From Alistipes sp. UBA928 (lineage in GTDB: Bacteria > Bacteroidota > Bacteroidia > Bacteroidales > Rikenellaceae), in NCBI GenBank assembly GCA_002293665.1, contig DBDQ01000032.1, positions 19,732 to 31,175 on the forward strand: 11,444 nt of DNA, read 5' to 3'. Positions 1-7,134 of this stretch are shown piece by piece. The number at the start of each line of letters is the position of its first letter. The stretch's first letter is position 1. The translations under genes were made by a program, and so were the position numbers. A model generated the notes under the pieces. The model was given only the letters and a program-made list of their open reading frames with translations, was not told where the DNA came from and did no database searches.

Positions 1-22
1 CTTTCCTATTTTCAATTTTCAA

Positions 23-1348
23 CTACAGAGTGTACGGAGCGCGATACTGATAGTGCAACATTTTGGTAGCCTCGGGATCGTCGACGAACTGCTCGACGAT
101 GGGGTTCCAATTCAACTGACGGCCAAGCTTGGTAGCCAGGTTACCCAGGTTACAAACGGTGCAGGTGCTGTGACCGATCTCCACGGGGCAGTTCGGGTCG
201 CGACGCGAGCGCATCGAGTTGACGAATGCTTCGTAGTGTGCCGGCAGGGTTTCGAAAGCCTCGTTGCGTTCTTCTCTGGGCGGCATCAGGAACGACGGGT
301 CGGAGGCATCCACCCCGCCGCGGCGAACCGAGATCCAGCCGTTCTCACCATAGATCTTAACCCCTTGTCCACGTCCGCCGTATGGCTCCTGGGTCATCAC
401 GATGCCGTTGTCGTAGTTGAACGTGAGGAAATCGTGCCAACCCACTCCGGGAGGAATGATCTCCACGGGGCCGCTGCGGTCTTTGCCCAGCGCCCACTGG
501 GCGATGTCGAACATGTGTGCGCCCCAGTCGGTCATCAGGCCGCCGCCCAGACCTTCGTTGTAGCGCCATTCGCCCCAGTAGCTCTCGTTGACCACGGGGT
601 CGAGCGATATGGGCGGGTTGATGCGTTCGTTATAGTGGATGTTGCCGGGCAACGGGCCGAGCCACCTGTCCCAGTCGAGACCCGCGGGCACGGGCTGTGC
701 GGGCAGAGTATAGGGCTGGGGGGGCGCGGGCGAGCCGACGTAAGCTTTCACGCGCGAAACTTTACCAAGTTTGCCTTCGCGCACGAAATTTGCGAAGTGA
801 AGGAATTCGGCCGCCGAGCGCTGCTGGCTTCCCACCTGAAGTATCCGGGCATTGGCTCTCACCGCCTCGATCAGTTGCTGTCCCTCGAAGATGGTGAAGG
901 TGAGGGGTTTTTCGAGATAGATGTCTTTACCGGCACGTGCGGCGGCGATGGCGATGATGGCGTGCCAATGGTCGGGAGTTGCGATCACCACACCGTCGAT
1001 GTCGGGACGGGCGAGCACGTCTTCGTAGTTGTGGTACGTCTTGACGTCGACCCGTTGTCCGGCCTCGGCGTAGTGGTCTTTGATGCGTTTTTCGAAACGC
1101 TGTCTTTTGATCTCATACACGTCGGCGCCCGCCACGATCCTCACGCCCGGGAGGCGCAGGAAGCCGCGCAGGAGAAACATAGTCTGTTGGCCCAGACCGA
1201 TGAAACCGAGGGTGATAGTGTCGTTGGCATCGCCGCGACGGGTTCTGCTTTGGGGAGCGGCAACGAGTGCCGACGGGAGGAGCATCGCTCCGGCGGCACC
1301 GACGGCCGAGTACCGGAGGAAATTTCTTCTGGACAGTTTAGAACTCAT
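23..1348 (-). CDS. Tat-exported Gfo/Idh/MocA family NAD(P)-dependent oxidoreductase
   Basis: A 441-residue protein. The N-terminus has a twin-arginine signal (SRRNFLRYS, residues 6-14), a small hydrophobic stretch and an Ala-rich cleavage region near residue 31, so export of the folded, cofactor-loaded enzyme to the periplasm is likely. A Rossmann nucleotide-binding fold follows (GFIGLG, 48-53). ATPDHWHA lies at 123-130, and the family hallmark EKP at 146-148 carries the catalytic Lys147. The C-terminal substrate domain has GGGLMTDWGAHMFD (268-281), with Asp274 and His278 in the usual catalytic positions. Family members oxidise or epimerise sugars, inositols and related compounds; Bacteroidetes carry many Tat-type paralogues. 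The substrate cannot be read from the sequence, and no sugar-catabolism neighbour helps. A glycosidase-like role (GH109 is a distant relative) cannot be excluded. The start is the ATG directly before the Tat motif. The leader is about 45 nt, with a -7-like box upstream. Confidence 0.9.
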   Translation of the reverse strand: MSSKLSRRNFLRYSAVGAAGAMLLPSALVAAPQSRTRRGDANDTITLGFIGLGQQTMFLLRGFLRLPGVRIVAGADVYEIKRQRFEKRIKDHYAEAGQRVDVKTYHNYEDVLARPDIDGVVIATPDHWHAIIAIAAARAGKDIYLEKPLTFTIFEGQQLIEAVRANARILQVGSQQRSAAEFLHFANFVREGKLGKVSRVKAYVGSPAPPQPYTLPAQPVPAGLDWDRWLGPLPGNIHYNERINPPISLDPVVNESYWGEWRYNEGLGGGLMTDWGAHMFDIAQWALGKDRSGPVEIIPPGVGWHDFLTFNYDNGIVMTQEPYGGRGQGVKIYGENGWISVRRGGVDASDPSFLMPPREERNEAFETLPAHYEAFVNSMRSRRDPNCPVEIGHSTCTVCNLGNLATKLGRQLNWNPIVEQFVDDPEATKMLHYQYRAPYTL

Positions 1349-1399
1349 GATTTTAATCAGACAATTAACAGGTTATCCGGTTTAGTTTATAGTCGGTGG

Positions 1400-1407
1400 T
1401 AAAGATA
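1400..1407 (-). promoter_or_regulatory. Putative Bacteroidetes -7 box for the oxidoreductase gene
   Basis: Read on the minus strand this is TATCTTTA, seven of eight matches to TAnnTTTG. It lies about 52 nt upstream of the ATG. No convincing TTTG -33 box lies 19-21 nt further up. It faces away from the +strand box at 1422-1429, with 14 nt between them. Confidence 0.45.
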
Positions 1408-1421
1408 GGAATTATTTTTGG

Positions 1422-1429
1422 TATATTTG
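1422..1429 (+). promoter_or_regulatory. Bacteroidetes -7 box (TATATTTG) of the AsmA-like gene
   Basis: TATATTTG matches TAnnTTTG perfectly and ends only 7 nt before the ATG at 1437. The same octamer sits in front of rnpB, where the RNA 5' end lies 7 nt past the box. That spacing puts the transcription start at about 1436, giving an essentially leaderless mRNA. A -33 TTTG is not evident. Confidence 0.6.
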
Positions 1430-1436
1430 CATTAAT

Positions 1437-3014
1437 ATGAGGAAAAGAGCTCTGATAATTGCAACATCTGTGCTCTGCGCGATCGCTTTGGGGGTGTTGG
1501 GTGCCGAAAGTTGGCTGCGCCACTCGATCAGGGAGGCGATAGAGCAGGCCCTGGGCGGCGTGGGGGCCGAGGTCGAACTCGGGCGTGTATCGGTGAGCCT
1601 GCCGCTACGCCAAATCTCGGTGCGCGACGTGAGGGTGCGGGTTCATGGCAACGACATTGCCCGGCGAGGCTACACCGTGGTGTCGCTCGAAATAACGCTG
1701 CCGATGGTCACGGCCCGCAGTGTGAGATACGACAGGGTGGGGGAGCAACTCTCGCTGAGCGCCGGGCGCCTTTCGGTCGACTCGCCCCGGGCGACGCTCG
1801 TCACCCGCAATGTGGGTAGTGAGGGGACGACCACCCCTCCGGAACAGGATGGGAGCCGACCTGCGCACTTGGCCGTCAGGGTGGATGAGTTGGCTGTCAC
1901 GGGCGCGGCGCTGGAGCTCGTGCGGTGGCTCTCCGACAGCGAACAGACCCGCACAACCTTGAACGGAGCAAACTTCTCGGCACGCGACATAACCCTCGAT
2001 TCACTCCCCGCCGCTATTCGATTCGACTCCGACAGTATTGTCCACACCTTCGGCGGAGGGGCGAAAGTGCTGCGGGGCGACTTCCTTGCGCTCGACGTGC
2101 CCGGCGGAGCTTTTTCAATGGCGAGCCTGTCGCTCGTGCCGCAGTTCGACAAGACGCGGTTTGCCGAGCAGTCGGCAGGGCACGAGGACTGGACCTCGAT
2201 CCGCATCGGCGGAATCGCCTGCCTCGGGGTCGACTTCGCGCGATTGCTTTCGACCGCTCCGGCTTTGGCCATCGACAGCGTATCGCTCGCGTCGGCCGAT
2301 ATCGCAAGCTACAAGAACCGGAAGATTCACGCTCCTGCGCGCACAAAGGCGCTGCTCCACGAAACTATCCAACGTCTGCCGCTCCCCACGGAGATCGGGG
2401 CGCTCTCGTTCCAAAACCTCGGCATCACCTACGAAGAACTCGCCGAGCGCGGCGAATCTCCGGGAACCGTTACGCTCACCGGAGGACGCGGCCGGGCATT
2501 TAACATAACAAACATTGCGACAGCGGGCCACGATCGCGTCATGACGATCGACATATCGTCTACCCTCATGCACAGCGGAGCACTTGAGGCGCGATTCATG
2601 TTGCCGGTCGGTCCGGCCGACGACCGGTGGGAGCTATCGGGCCGGCTTGGCGCCACCGACATGGAGGCTTTCAACGACGTTGTGGAGCCGTTGATGAATG
2701 TGCGCATCACCTCGGGGGCGATCCACAGCCTCGATTTCCACATCTCGGCCACCGCCGCCCGGTCGCACACACGGCTGACGATGGCCTACAACGATTTTCA
2801 GGTGGAGTTTCTGCGTCGCCGCGACCACACGCGCCGCCGACGGTTCCTCACCGCCATAGCCGACAACGTACTGATCCGCCCCGACAATCCGGGACGCGAC
2901 GGCCGAGGGCGTCTGCGCACCGTGGAGTCCGACACCACACGCGACCCCGAACGCTCGATGTGGAACTACACCTGGCGCTCGATCGAGGGTGCGATACTCA
3001 AAACAGTTATTTAG
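1437..3014 (+). CDS. Membrane-anchored AsmA-like protein of unknown function
   Basis: A 525-residue protein. An uncleaved signal-anchor helix (about residues 5-23) precedes a long non-membrane portion predicted to lie in the periplasm. Just after the helix comes a stretch (residues 41-67) with the pattern GAEVELGRVSVSLPLRQISV followed by RDVRV. It resembles the start of AsmA/DUF748-type proteins, where an amphipathic beta-strand unit opens a repetitive beta-taco fold. The rest is rich in alternating hydrophobic/polar strands with recurring phrases such as VSLASADI and LSFQNLGITYEE, fitting a long beta-structure. The C-terminus is basic (RRRDHTRRRR) and ends in an amphipathic WNYTWRSIEGAI segment. 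AsmA-like proteins in Gram-negatives take part in envelope lipid homeostasis; whether that holds here is inference. The gene stands alone, divergent from the oxidoreductase. Its stop overlaps the permease stop by 8 nt. Gene reality is secure; the family assignment is moderate. Confidence 0.75.
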   Translation: MRKRALIIATSVLCAIALGVLGAESWLRHSIREAIEQALGGVGAEVELGRVSVSLPLRQISVRDVRVRVHGNDIARRGYTVVSLEITLPMVTARSVRYDRVGEQLSLSAGRLSVDSPRATLVTRNVGSEGTTTPPEQDGSRPAHLAVRVDELAVTGAALELVRWLSDSEQTRTTLNGANFSARDITLDSLPAAIRFDSDSIVHTFGGGAKVLRGDFLALDVPGGAFSMASLSLVPQFDKTRFAEQSAGHEDWTSIRIGGIACLGVDFARLLSTAPALAIDSVSLASADIASYKNRKIHAPARTKALLHETIQRLPLPTEIGALSFQNLGITYEELAERGESPGTVTLTGGRGRAFNITNIATAGHDRVMTIDISSTLMHSGALEARFMLPVGPADDRWELSGRLGATDMEAFNDVVEPLMNVRITSGAIHSLDFHISATAARSHTRLTMAYNDFQVEFLRRRDHTRRRRFLTAIADNVLIRPDNPGRDGRGRLRTVESDTTRDPERSMWNYTWRSIEGAILKTVI

Positions 3015-4173
3015 TCCTCCTACTGGCTTTGGCCGGGGCGGAAGCGCCGGCGGCAGAATCGGTGGTCGAGGCCCGGGCCGCCTCGATTTTCTGTTGGGCG
3101 TGGTGACCCGACGTTCCGGCGGCGCCATACCTGTCTCCCACACCCTCTTCGTCGTCGGGATCGAGGAGCCTGTACTCACGGTAGTAGATGCGGATCAGCA
3201 GCAGGAATGTGGAGATCATCAATGGCCCGAAGATGATACCCCAGAACCCGAACAGAGGAATACCCATGATGACCCCGAATATGACTATGAGCGGATGGGT
3301 ATTGGTGATCTTCTTGTTGATGAGTATACGTGCGAGGTTGTCGACATTTGCAATAACCAGCACGCCGCACAGCATCAACAGAATACCCTTCACCACAAGC
3401 CCCTGCGACACGAACCATATCCCGAGCGGCACGCTCACTATGATCGTACCCACCATAGGCACCAACCCACAAATCGCCGTCATGAAGGCCCAGAAGATGA
3501 TGTTGGGCACCCCGAACATCCAGTAAACGAGCGACGCGACGATCCCCTGGGAGAGCATCATAAAAGGTATGCCCACAGCGTTGCTGTATATGATCGACGT
3601 CATTTCGTCTAAAAGTATCCGCCTGCTGTCGCCGCAAAAAGGCATGTATTTGCCCACGCGGGTCTCCAACTTGTGCGCGTGGGTGAGCATGAAGTATAGC
3701 AGGATGATGGTCATCAGTATGTTGGCGGCAAAACTGTATGTGGTGTTGATGATCGAGTTGGCGATCTTGGCCACCACGCTCGTCGACGAACGCACGAGGT
3801 CGGGCGAGATCAGGTCGAACCCTATGAACTGGTTGATGCGCGGCACGGCGTCGTGTGCTATGTCGGGTACTCGCTTCATGTCGATGTCGTCGAACTCCTC
3901 GGCGATCACCTCGAACAGCAGGTAGCCCAGCCCGATGAGCACCACGCAGATCGCCCCCACGATGGCGAGCGACGCCAGCCATCCCGGCCACCGGTGCTTG
4001 TCGGTCATGGTGAATATCATCTTGCGGAAGACGATGTAGAAAGCGATCGCCCCGAGAAACGAGCCGATGAAAAAAGCAAGCTGTTTAAGCATCACGGCAC
4101 CCATCAGGATGAGTATGCCCAAAAAAAGCATCTGCCTGAAAACCAGATTGTTCTTTCGGATAGTGTCGATCAT
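3007..4173 (-). CDS. AI-2E/PerM-family (UPF0118) membrane permease
   Basis: A 388-residue polytopic membrane protein. Two N-terminal helices (about 15-50) are followed by one near 69-90. A soluble segment comes next (about 91-140, with EEFDDIDMKRVPD). A helix near 150-170 (ANILMTIILLYFML) follows, and the C-terminal half is strongly hydrophobic. That half contains GIPFMMLSQGIVASL, FGVPNIIFWAFMTAI, GLVPMVGTIIVSVPLGIWF and the closing FGFWGIIFGPLMIS block typical of the family. Members are inner-membrane exporters or permeases (TqsA exports AI-2; others act as Na+/H+ or ion antiporters), so the substrate is unknown here. After the last helix comes a charged, Ala/Ser-rich cytoplasmic tail of about 60 residues ending in KASRRTK. 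I chose the ATG at 4173; a TTG two codons earlier is in frame but unlikely. The gene is divergent from the RSH gene and convergent with the AsmA-like gene. Confidence 0.88.
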   Translation of the reverse strand: MIDTIRKNNLVFRQMLFLGILILMGAVMLKQLAFFIGSFLGAIAFYIVFRKMIFTMTDKHRWPGWLASLAIVGAICVVLIGLGYLLFEVIAEEFDDIDMKRVPDIAHDAVPRINQFIGFDLISPDLVRSSTSVVAKIANSIINTTYSFAANILMTIILLYFMLTHAHKLETRVGKYMPFCGDSRRILLDEMTSIIYSNAVGIPFMMLSQGIVASLVYWMFGVPNIIFWAFMTAICGLVPMVGTIIVSVPLGIWFVSQGLVVKGILLMLCGVLVIANVDNLARILINKKITNTHPLIVIFGVIMGIPLFGFWGIIFGPLMISTFLLLIRIYYREYRLLDPDDEEGVGDRYGAAGTSGHHAQQKIEAARASTTDSAAGASAPAKASRRTK

Positions 4174-4191
4174 AATCAATAACAGTTCCGG

Positions 4192-4199
4192 CGAAGTTA
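4192..4199 (-). promoter_or_regulatory. Possible -7 box for the permease gene
   Basis: Minus-strand TAACTTCG matches TAnnTTTG at five of six fixed positions. It lies about 18 nt upstream of the permease ATG. No clear -33 box is seen. It sits back-to-back with the candidate box of the RSH gene, 12 nt away. Confidence 0.35.
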
Positions 4200-4211
4200 A
4201 CTATTTTTTTG

Positions 4212-4219
4212 TATATTGC
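4212..4219 (+). promoter_or_regulatory. Possible -7 box for the RSH gene
   Basis: TATATTGC is an imperfect match to TAnnTTTG and directly follows a T-rich tract. The ATG lies 11 nt downstream. If the rnpB spacing applies, the leader would be only about 5 nt. The box overlaps the in-frame TTG at 4216, which argues against that codon being the start. Confidence 0.3.
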
Positions 4220-4230
4220 GCACCGTAATT

Positions 4231-6450
4231 ATGGAGGAACTGCAACAATCAGACCGGATCGGCTCGCGTTACACCACTTTTCTGGAGCGTTGCGCGGCGA
4301 CCTATTCGCCCCGTAGCGTGGCCATGATAGGCGACGCACTGGCGCTGGCCGACGAAAAACTCGCCGGCATGACCCGCTACGACGGTGCACCGCTCATGGA
4401 TCACTCGGTAGGCGTGGCTGCAATAGTAATAGGTGAGATCGGACTGGGACGCAACTCGGTGATCGCAACGCTGCTACACGACGTGGCGCGCCTGGGCCTC
4501 ATAACCTCGGCCGAGGTGGGCGAGAGATTCGGCACCGAGTGCACCGCCATCATCGACGGCATGTCGGGCATCTCGTCGCTCCAGACCAAAACCTCCGACG
4601 ACCAGGCCGACAGCATCCGCGAACTCATCATATCGTACTCGACCGACCCGCGCGTGATCCTCATTAAACTCGCCGACCGGCTCGAAGTGATGCGCACGCT
4701 CGAGATGTTCCCGCCCGAAAAGCGGGTACGCAAAAGTTGGGAGAGCCTCAATCTCTACGCCAAGATAGCCCATAAACTGGGATTGTATCCCATAAAGAGC
4801 GAACTCGAAGACCTGTCGCTGCGCTACCTCGAACCCGAGGAGTACGCCTACATTGTGAAGTCGCTGTCGGAAGGTGCCGCCGAGCGCGAACGCTTCATCG
4901 AGAGTTTCCTTGCCCCAGTTCGCGAAAAACTCGACCGCACATCGCTCAAGTACCACATCAAGAGCCGCACCAAGTCGATCTACTCGATATGGAACAAGAT
5001 GCGCAAGCAGAAGGTGTCGTTCGACGAGGTGTACGACATTTTCGCGCTGCGGATCATCATCGACTGCCCGCGCGAGGAGGAGAAGACCGCATGCTGGAGC
5101 GTCTACTCGATAGTGACAGACTTCTATACCCCCAATCCTGAGCGGTTGAGGGACTGGATCTCGATCCCCAAGTCGAACGGCTACGAATCGCTCCACACCA
5201 CGGTCGTGACCCAAGGCGGGCGCTGGGTGGAGGTGCAGATACGCACCGAACGCATGGACGCCGTAGCCGAGCGAGGCATCGCCGCCCACTGGCGCTACAA
5301 GGGTGTGCAGGGCGCATCGGGCATGGGCACCGAGGAGTGGCTGGCGCGTCTGCGCGAACTGATAGAGAACACCGACACAACCACCTCGACCGTCTCCACT
5401 AAGGGCTTCGAGGCAAACCTGTCGTCGGGCGAGATATTCGTTTTCACACCCACGGGCGACCTGCGGCGGCTGCCCGAGGGGGCGACGGTGTTGGATTTCG
5501 CGTTCCACATCCACACGGGCGTGGGAGCGCAGTGCATCGGAGGTAAGGTGAACGGACGCAACGTGCCCATAAAACACACGCTCCGCAACGGTGATCTGGT
5601 GCAGATTCTCACCTCCAAAAATCAGCGGCCCAAGGCAGACTGGCTCGCCATTGTCCGCACCACGAGGGCAAAGAACAAGATACGCGCCCACCTGCGCGAA
5701 CTCGAGGCCCGCGCCGCGACACTCGGACGCGAGGAGCTTCAGCGCAAGATCAAGAACTGGAAACTCTCCGTGCCGATCGACGATGCCGTGACCACCCTGT
5801 GCAAGCATTATAAACTCCGCACCGGCACCGAGTTGTATGGCCGCATTGCCGACGGACGCATCGACATAGGCGACACCAAAGAGGTGTTGGCCCGCCACCT
5901 TAGCGGAGACACCGAGGAAGAGCGCCGGGTAGCCGCGGCAGCCGTAAATCCGGCCAAAAGCAAGGGGGAGGGGGCAGACACCCACCGCTCCACCGACGCC
6001 CTTGTGATCGACGACTCCATTGCCGGCATCGACTACAAGTTCGGCAAGTGCTGCAACCCCATCTTCGGCGACGAGATATTCGGTTTCGTTACCGTCACCT
6101 CGGGCATCACCATCCACCGCGTCGACTGCCCCAACGCCGCACGAATGCGCATTAACTACCCATACCGCGTTTTACCCGCGCGTTGGAGGGAGGAGAGCGG
6201 AGGCGACGGAGCTTTCCGCGCCACGATCCGTGTGGTGGCCGACGACGTGCCCGGCATAGTCAACCGCATTGCCGACATCATGACCGTGGAGCTCAAACTC
6301 AACATGCGCTCCATCAACTTCTCGCCACAGAGCGGGGTGCTTGCCGGCGTCATCAACGTCGAGGTGCCGAACCGGGCCGTGGTCGACACGCTGATTCACA
6401 AGTTACTTGCCGTCAAGGGGGTACAGAAAGCACATCGAATCAATGGATAG
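4231..6450 (+). CDS. relA: Long RelA/SpoT homologue, (p)ppGpp synthetase with degenerate hydrolase domain
   Basis: A 739-residue stringent-response enzyme with the full RSH domain order. An HD hydrolase-like domain spans about 30-190. The (p)ppGpp synthetase domain (about 230-345) has SRTKSIYSIWNKM, catalytic-type Asp269 (YDIFALR), the R305-L-R-D308 form of the RxKD loop, NGYESLHTTV and Glu334 in VEVQIRT. A TGS domain (about 401-461) is followed by a helical region. A conserved-cysteine domain has C607, C608, H629 and C633, and an ACT domain spans 662-739. In the HD domain R49, H58, H83-D84 and D149 are kept. The usual HDxxED reads HDVARL (83-88), and HNMRTL reads EVMRTL, with Val153 replacing Asn. 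This predicts weak or absent ppGpp hydrolysis, hence the relA label; a second, bifunctional RSH should exist elsewhere. I chose the ATG at 4231 over an in-frame TTG at 4216 inside the putative promoter. mqnB follows after 33 nt, possibly co-transcribed. Confidence 0.95.
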   Translation: MEELQQSDRIGSRYTTFLERCAATYSPRSVAMIGDALALADEKLAGMTRYDGAPLMDHSVGVAAIVIGEIGLGRNSVIATLLHDVARLGLITSAEVGERFGTECTAIIDGMSGISSLQTKTSDDQADSIRELIISYSTDPRVILIKLADRLEVMRTLEMFPPEKRVRKSWESLNLYAKIAHKLGLYPIKSELEDLSLRYLEPEEYAYIVKSLSEGAAERERFIESFLAPVREKLDRTSLKYHIKSRTKSIYSIWNKMRKQKVSFDEVYDIFALRIIIDCPREEEKTACWSVYSIVTDFYTPNPERLRDWISIPKSNGYESLHTTVVTQGGRWVEVQIRTERMDAVAERGIAAHWRYKGVQGASGMGTEEWLARLRELIENTDTTTSTVSTKGFEANLSSGEIFVFTPTGDLRRLPEGATVLDFAFHIHTGVGAQCIGGKVNGRNVPIKHTLRNGDLVQILTSKNQRPKADWLAIVRTTRAKNKIRAHLRELEARAATLGREELQRKIKNWKLSVPIDDAVTTLCKHYKLRTGTELYGRIADGRIDIGDTKEVLARHLSGDTEEERRVAAAAVNPAKSKGEGADTHRSTDALVIDDSIAGIDYKFGKCCNPIFGDEIFGFVTVTSGITIHRVDCPNAARMRINYPYRVLPARWREESGGDGAFRATIRVVADDVPGIVNRIADIMTVELKLNMRSINFSPQSGVLAGVINVEVPNRAVVDTLIHKLLAVKGVQKAHRING

Positions 6451-6483
6451 ACGGAACGCCGGCGGCGGATTCAGCTACGCAAA

Positions 6484-7134
6484 ATGAGTGATGTAATTAT
6501 CATAATCCCAACGAGGCAGGAGGCGGCTTATTTTGCCGGCCACGGGCTCAAGGCGCACATCTGCGGGGTGGGCATGGCCGAGTGTGCGGCGGCTGTGGCA
6601 GGGTTGCTTGCTGAGGCTGTCGCGTCGGGCCGGAAACCCGATTTCGCCTTGTTGGCAGGCATCGCCGGAACGTGCACCGACCGCCTCGCCACGGGCGACA
6701 CCGTGGCCGTCGGGAGCGAAACCATCGTCGATCTCGGCCGGTCGGAACGCCGACGGCGATTAGATTCGAGTGGCCCGGAACACTACGAAGTTTTCGTGCC
6801 TCTTTTTCAAAAAACTTACACCGCGGGGTTCATACCCGAAAGTCTCCCCGTCGCCCGTGGCCATACAGTCAACACTGCCGGGTTTTCCACCACCCCGTCA
6901 GCCGCCTCAAGCGGCGACTGCCACCCCTCCTTTGCAGGAGGGGAATTCCCCCCGCACACTCCGGTAATCGAGAATATGGAAGGCGCCGCCTTCTTCGCCG
7001 TGTGCGAACGTTTCGGAGTTCGGGCGGCGGAAATTCGTACCATATCGAACCGCGTCGGAGAACCTGTAACCCCAGCCAACCTCGACCTCGCCGCGCGAAA
7101 TCTCGCTGCCGCAGTTAAAAAACTTCTCCTGTAA
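6484..7134 (+). CDS. mqnB: Futalosine hydrolase (MqnB)
   Basis: A 216-residue member of the nucleoside phosphorylase/hydrolase superfamily. It is assigned to MqnB, which removes a purine base (hypoxanthine from futalosine, or adenine from aminodeoxyfutalosine) in the alternative menaquinone pathway. Evidence: the N-terminal beta-strand VIIIIPTRQEA (4-14), CGVGMAECA (27-35), LLAGIAGTC (56-64) and VARGHTVNT (123-131). The ribose-binding signature ENMEGAAFFAVC (163-174) and TISNRVGEP (186-194) follow. mqnD next door supports the call. Oddity: residues about 136-158 are encoded by a palindromic repeat and sit between VNT and ENMEG, where relatives, as I remember them, have a shorter loop with a GS-E-S-type sequence. 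The loop is probably surface-exposed, but it replaces or displaces the usual one, so activity is not certain. The reading frame is intact. The gene starts 33 nt after the RSH gene and overlaps the convergent mqnD by 20 nt at the stop. Confidence 0.88.
   Translation: MSDVIIIIPTRQEAAYFAGHGLKAHICGVGMAECAAAVAGLLAEAVASGRKPDFALLAGIAGTCTDRLATGDTVAVGSETIVDLGRSERRRRLDSSGPEHYEVFVPLFQKTYTAGFIPESLPVARGHTVNTAGFSTTPSAASSGDCHPSFAGGEFPPHTPVIENMEGAAFFAVCERFGVRAAEIRTISNRVGEPVTPANLDLAARNLAAAVKKLLL
6889..6957. repeat. REP-like palindromic element inside mqnB
   Basis: About 66-69 bp made of consecutive inverted repeats. It opens with the 12-mer CCACCCCGTCAG (6890-6901). Stem one is GTC plus GCCGC (6897-6899, 6901-6905) pairing with GCGGC plus GAC (6911-6918), with a bulged A at 6900 and the loop CTCAA. 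Stem two is CCCCTCCT (6924-6931) with AGGAGGGG (6936-6943) and the loop TTGC. The end is a perfect palindrome GGGGAATTCCCC (6940-6951) that shares its G run with stem two. The element keeps the mqnB frame open, adding roughly 22 codons rich in Pro, Ser, Gly and Ala. I recall similar C-rich palindromes as dispersed repeats in Bacteroidetes and other genomes, but could not check this. Confidence 0.65.

Noticed and set aside
1366..1375. TAAC-AG-GTTA inverted repeat in the oxidoreductase leader as a regulator site
   Set aside because: Half-sites of 4 bp are too short to support a claim without comparative data.
53..1402. A 449-codon open frame on the plus strand, covering the whole oxidoreductase gene
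   Set aside because: It mirrors codons of the well-supported minus-strand gene in GC-rich DNA, has no recognisable domain, and no promoter.
1821..1840. GAGGGG...CCACCCCTCC as a third copy of the mqnB element
   Set aside because: Only a 10-nt core matches, the arms and flanks differ, and the local inverted repeat is short. Chance in GC-rich coding DNA is the simpler view.
4216..4230. TTG at 4216 as the start of the RSH protein
   Set aside because: It overlaps the candidate -7 box and adds five residues with no family support. The ATG at 4231 is better placed.
4474..6117. A 547-codon minus-strand open frame opposite the RSH gene
   Set aside because: The plus strand encodes unmistakable RSH domains there. 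The antisense product shows no domain pattern and is a typical GC-rich shadow.
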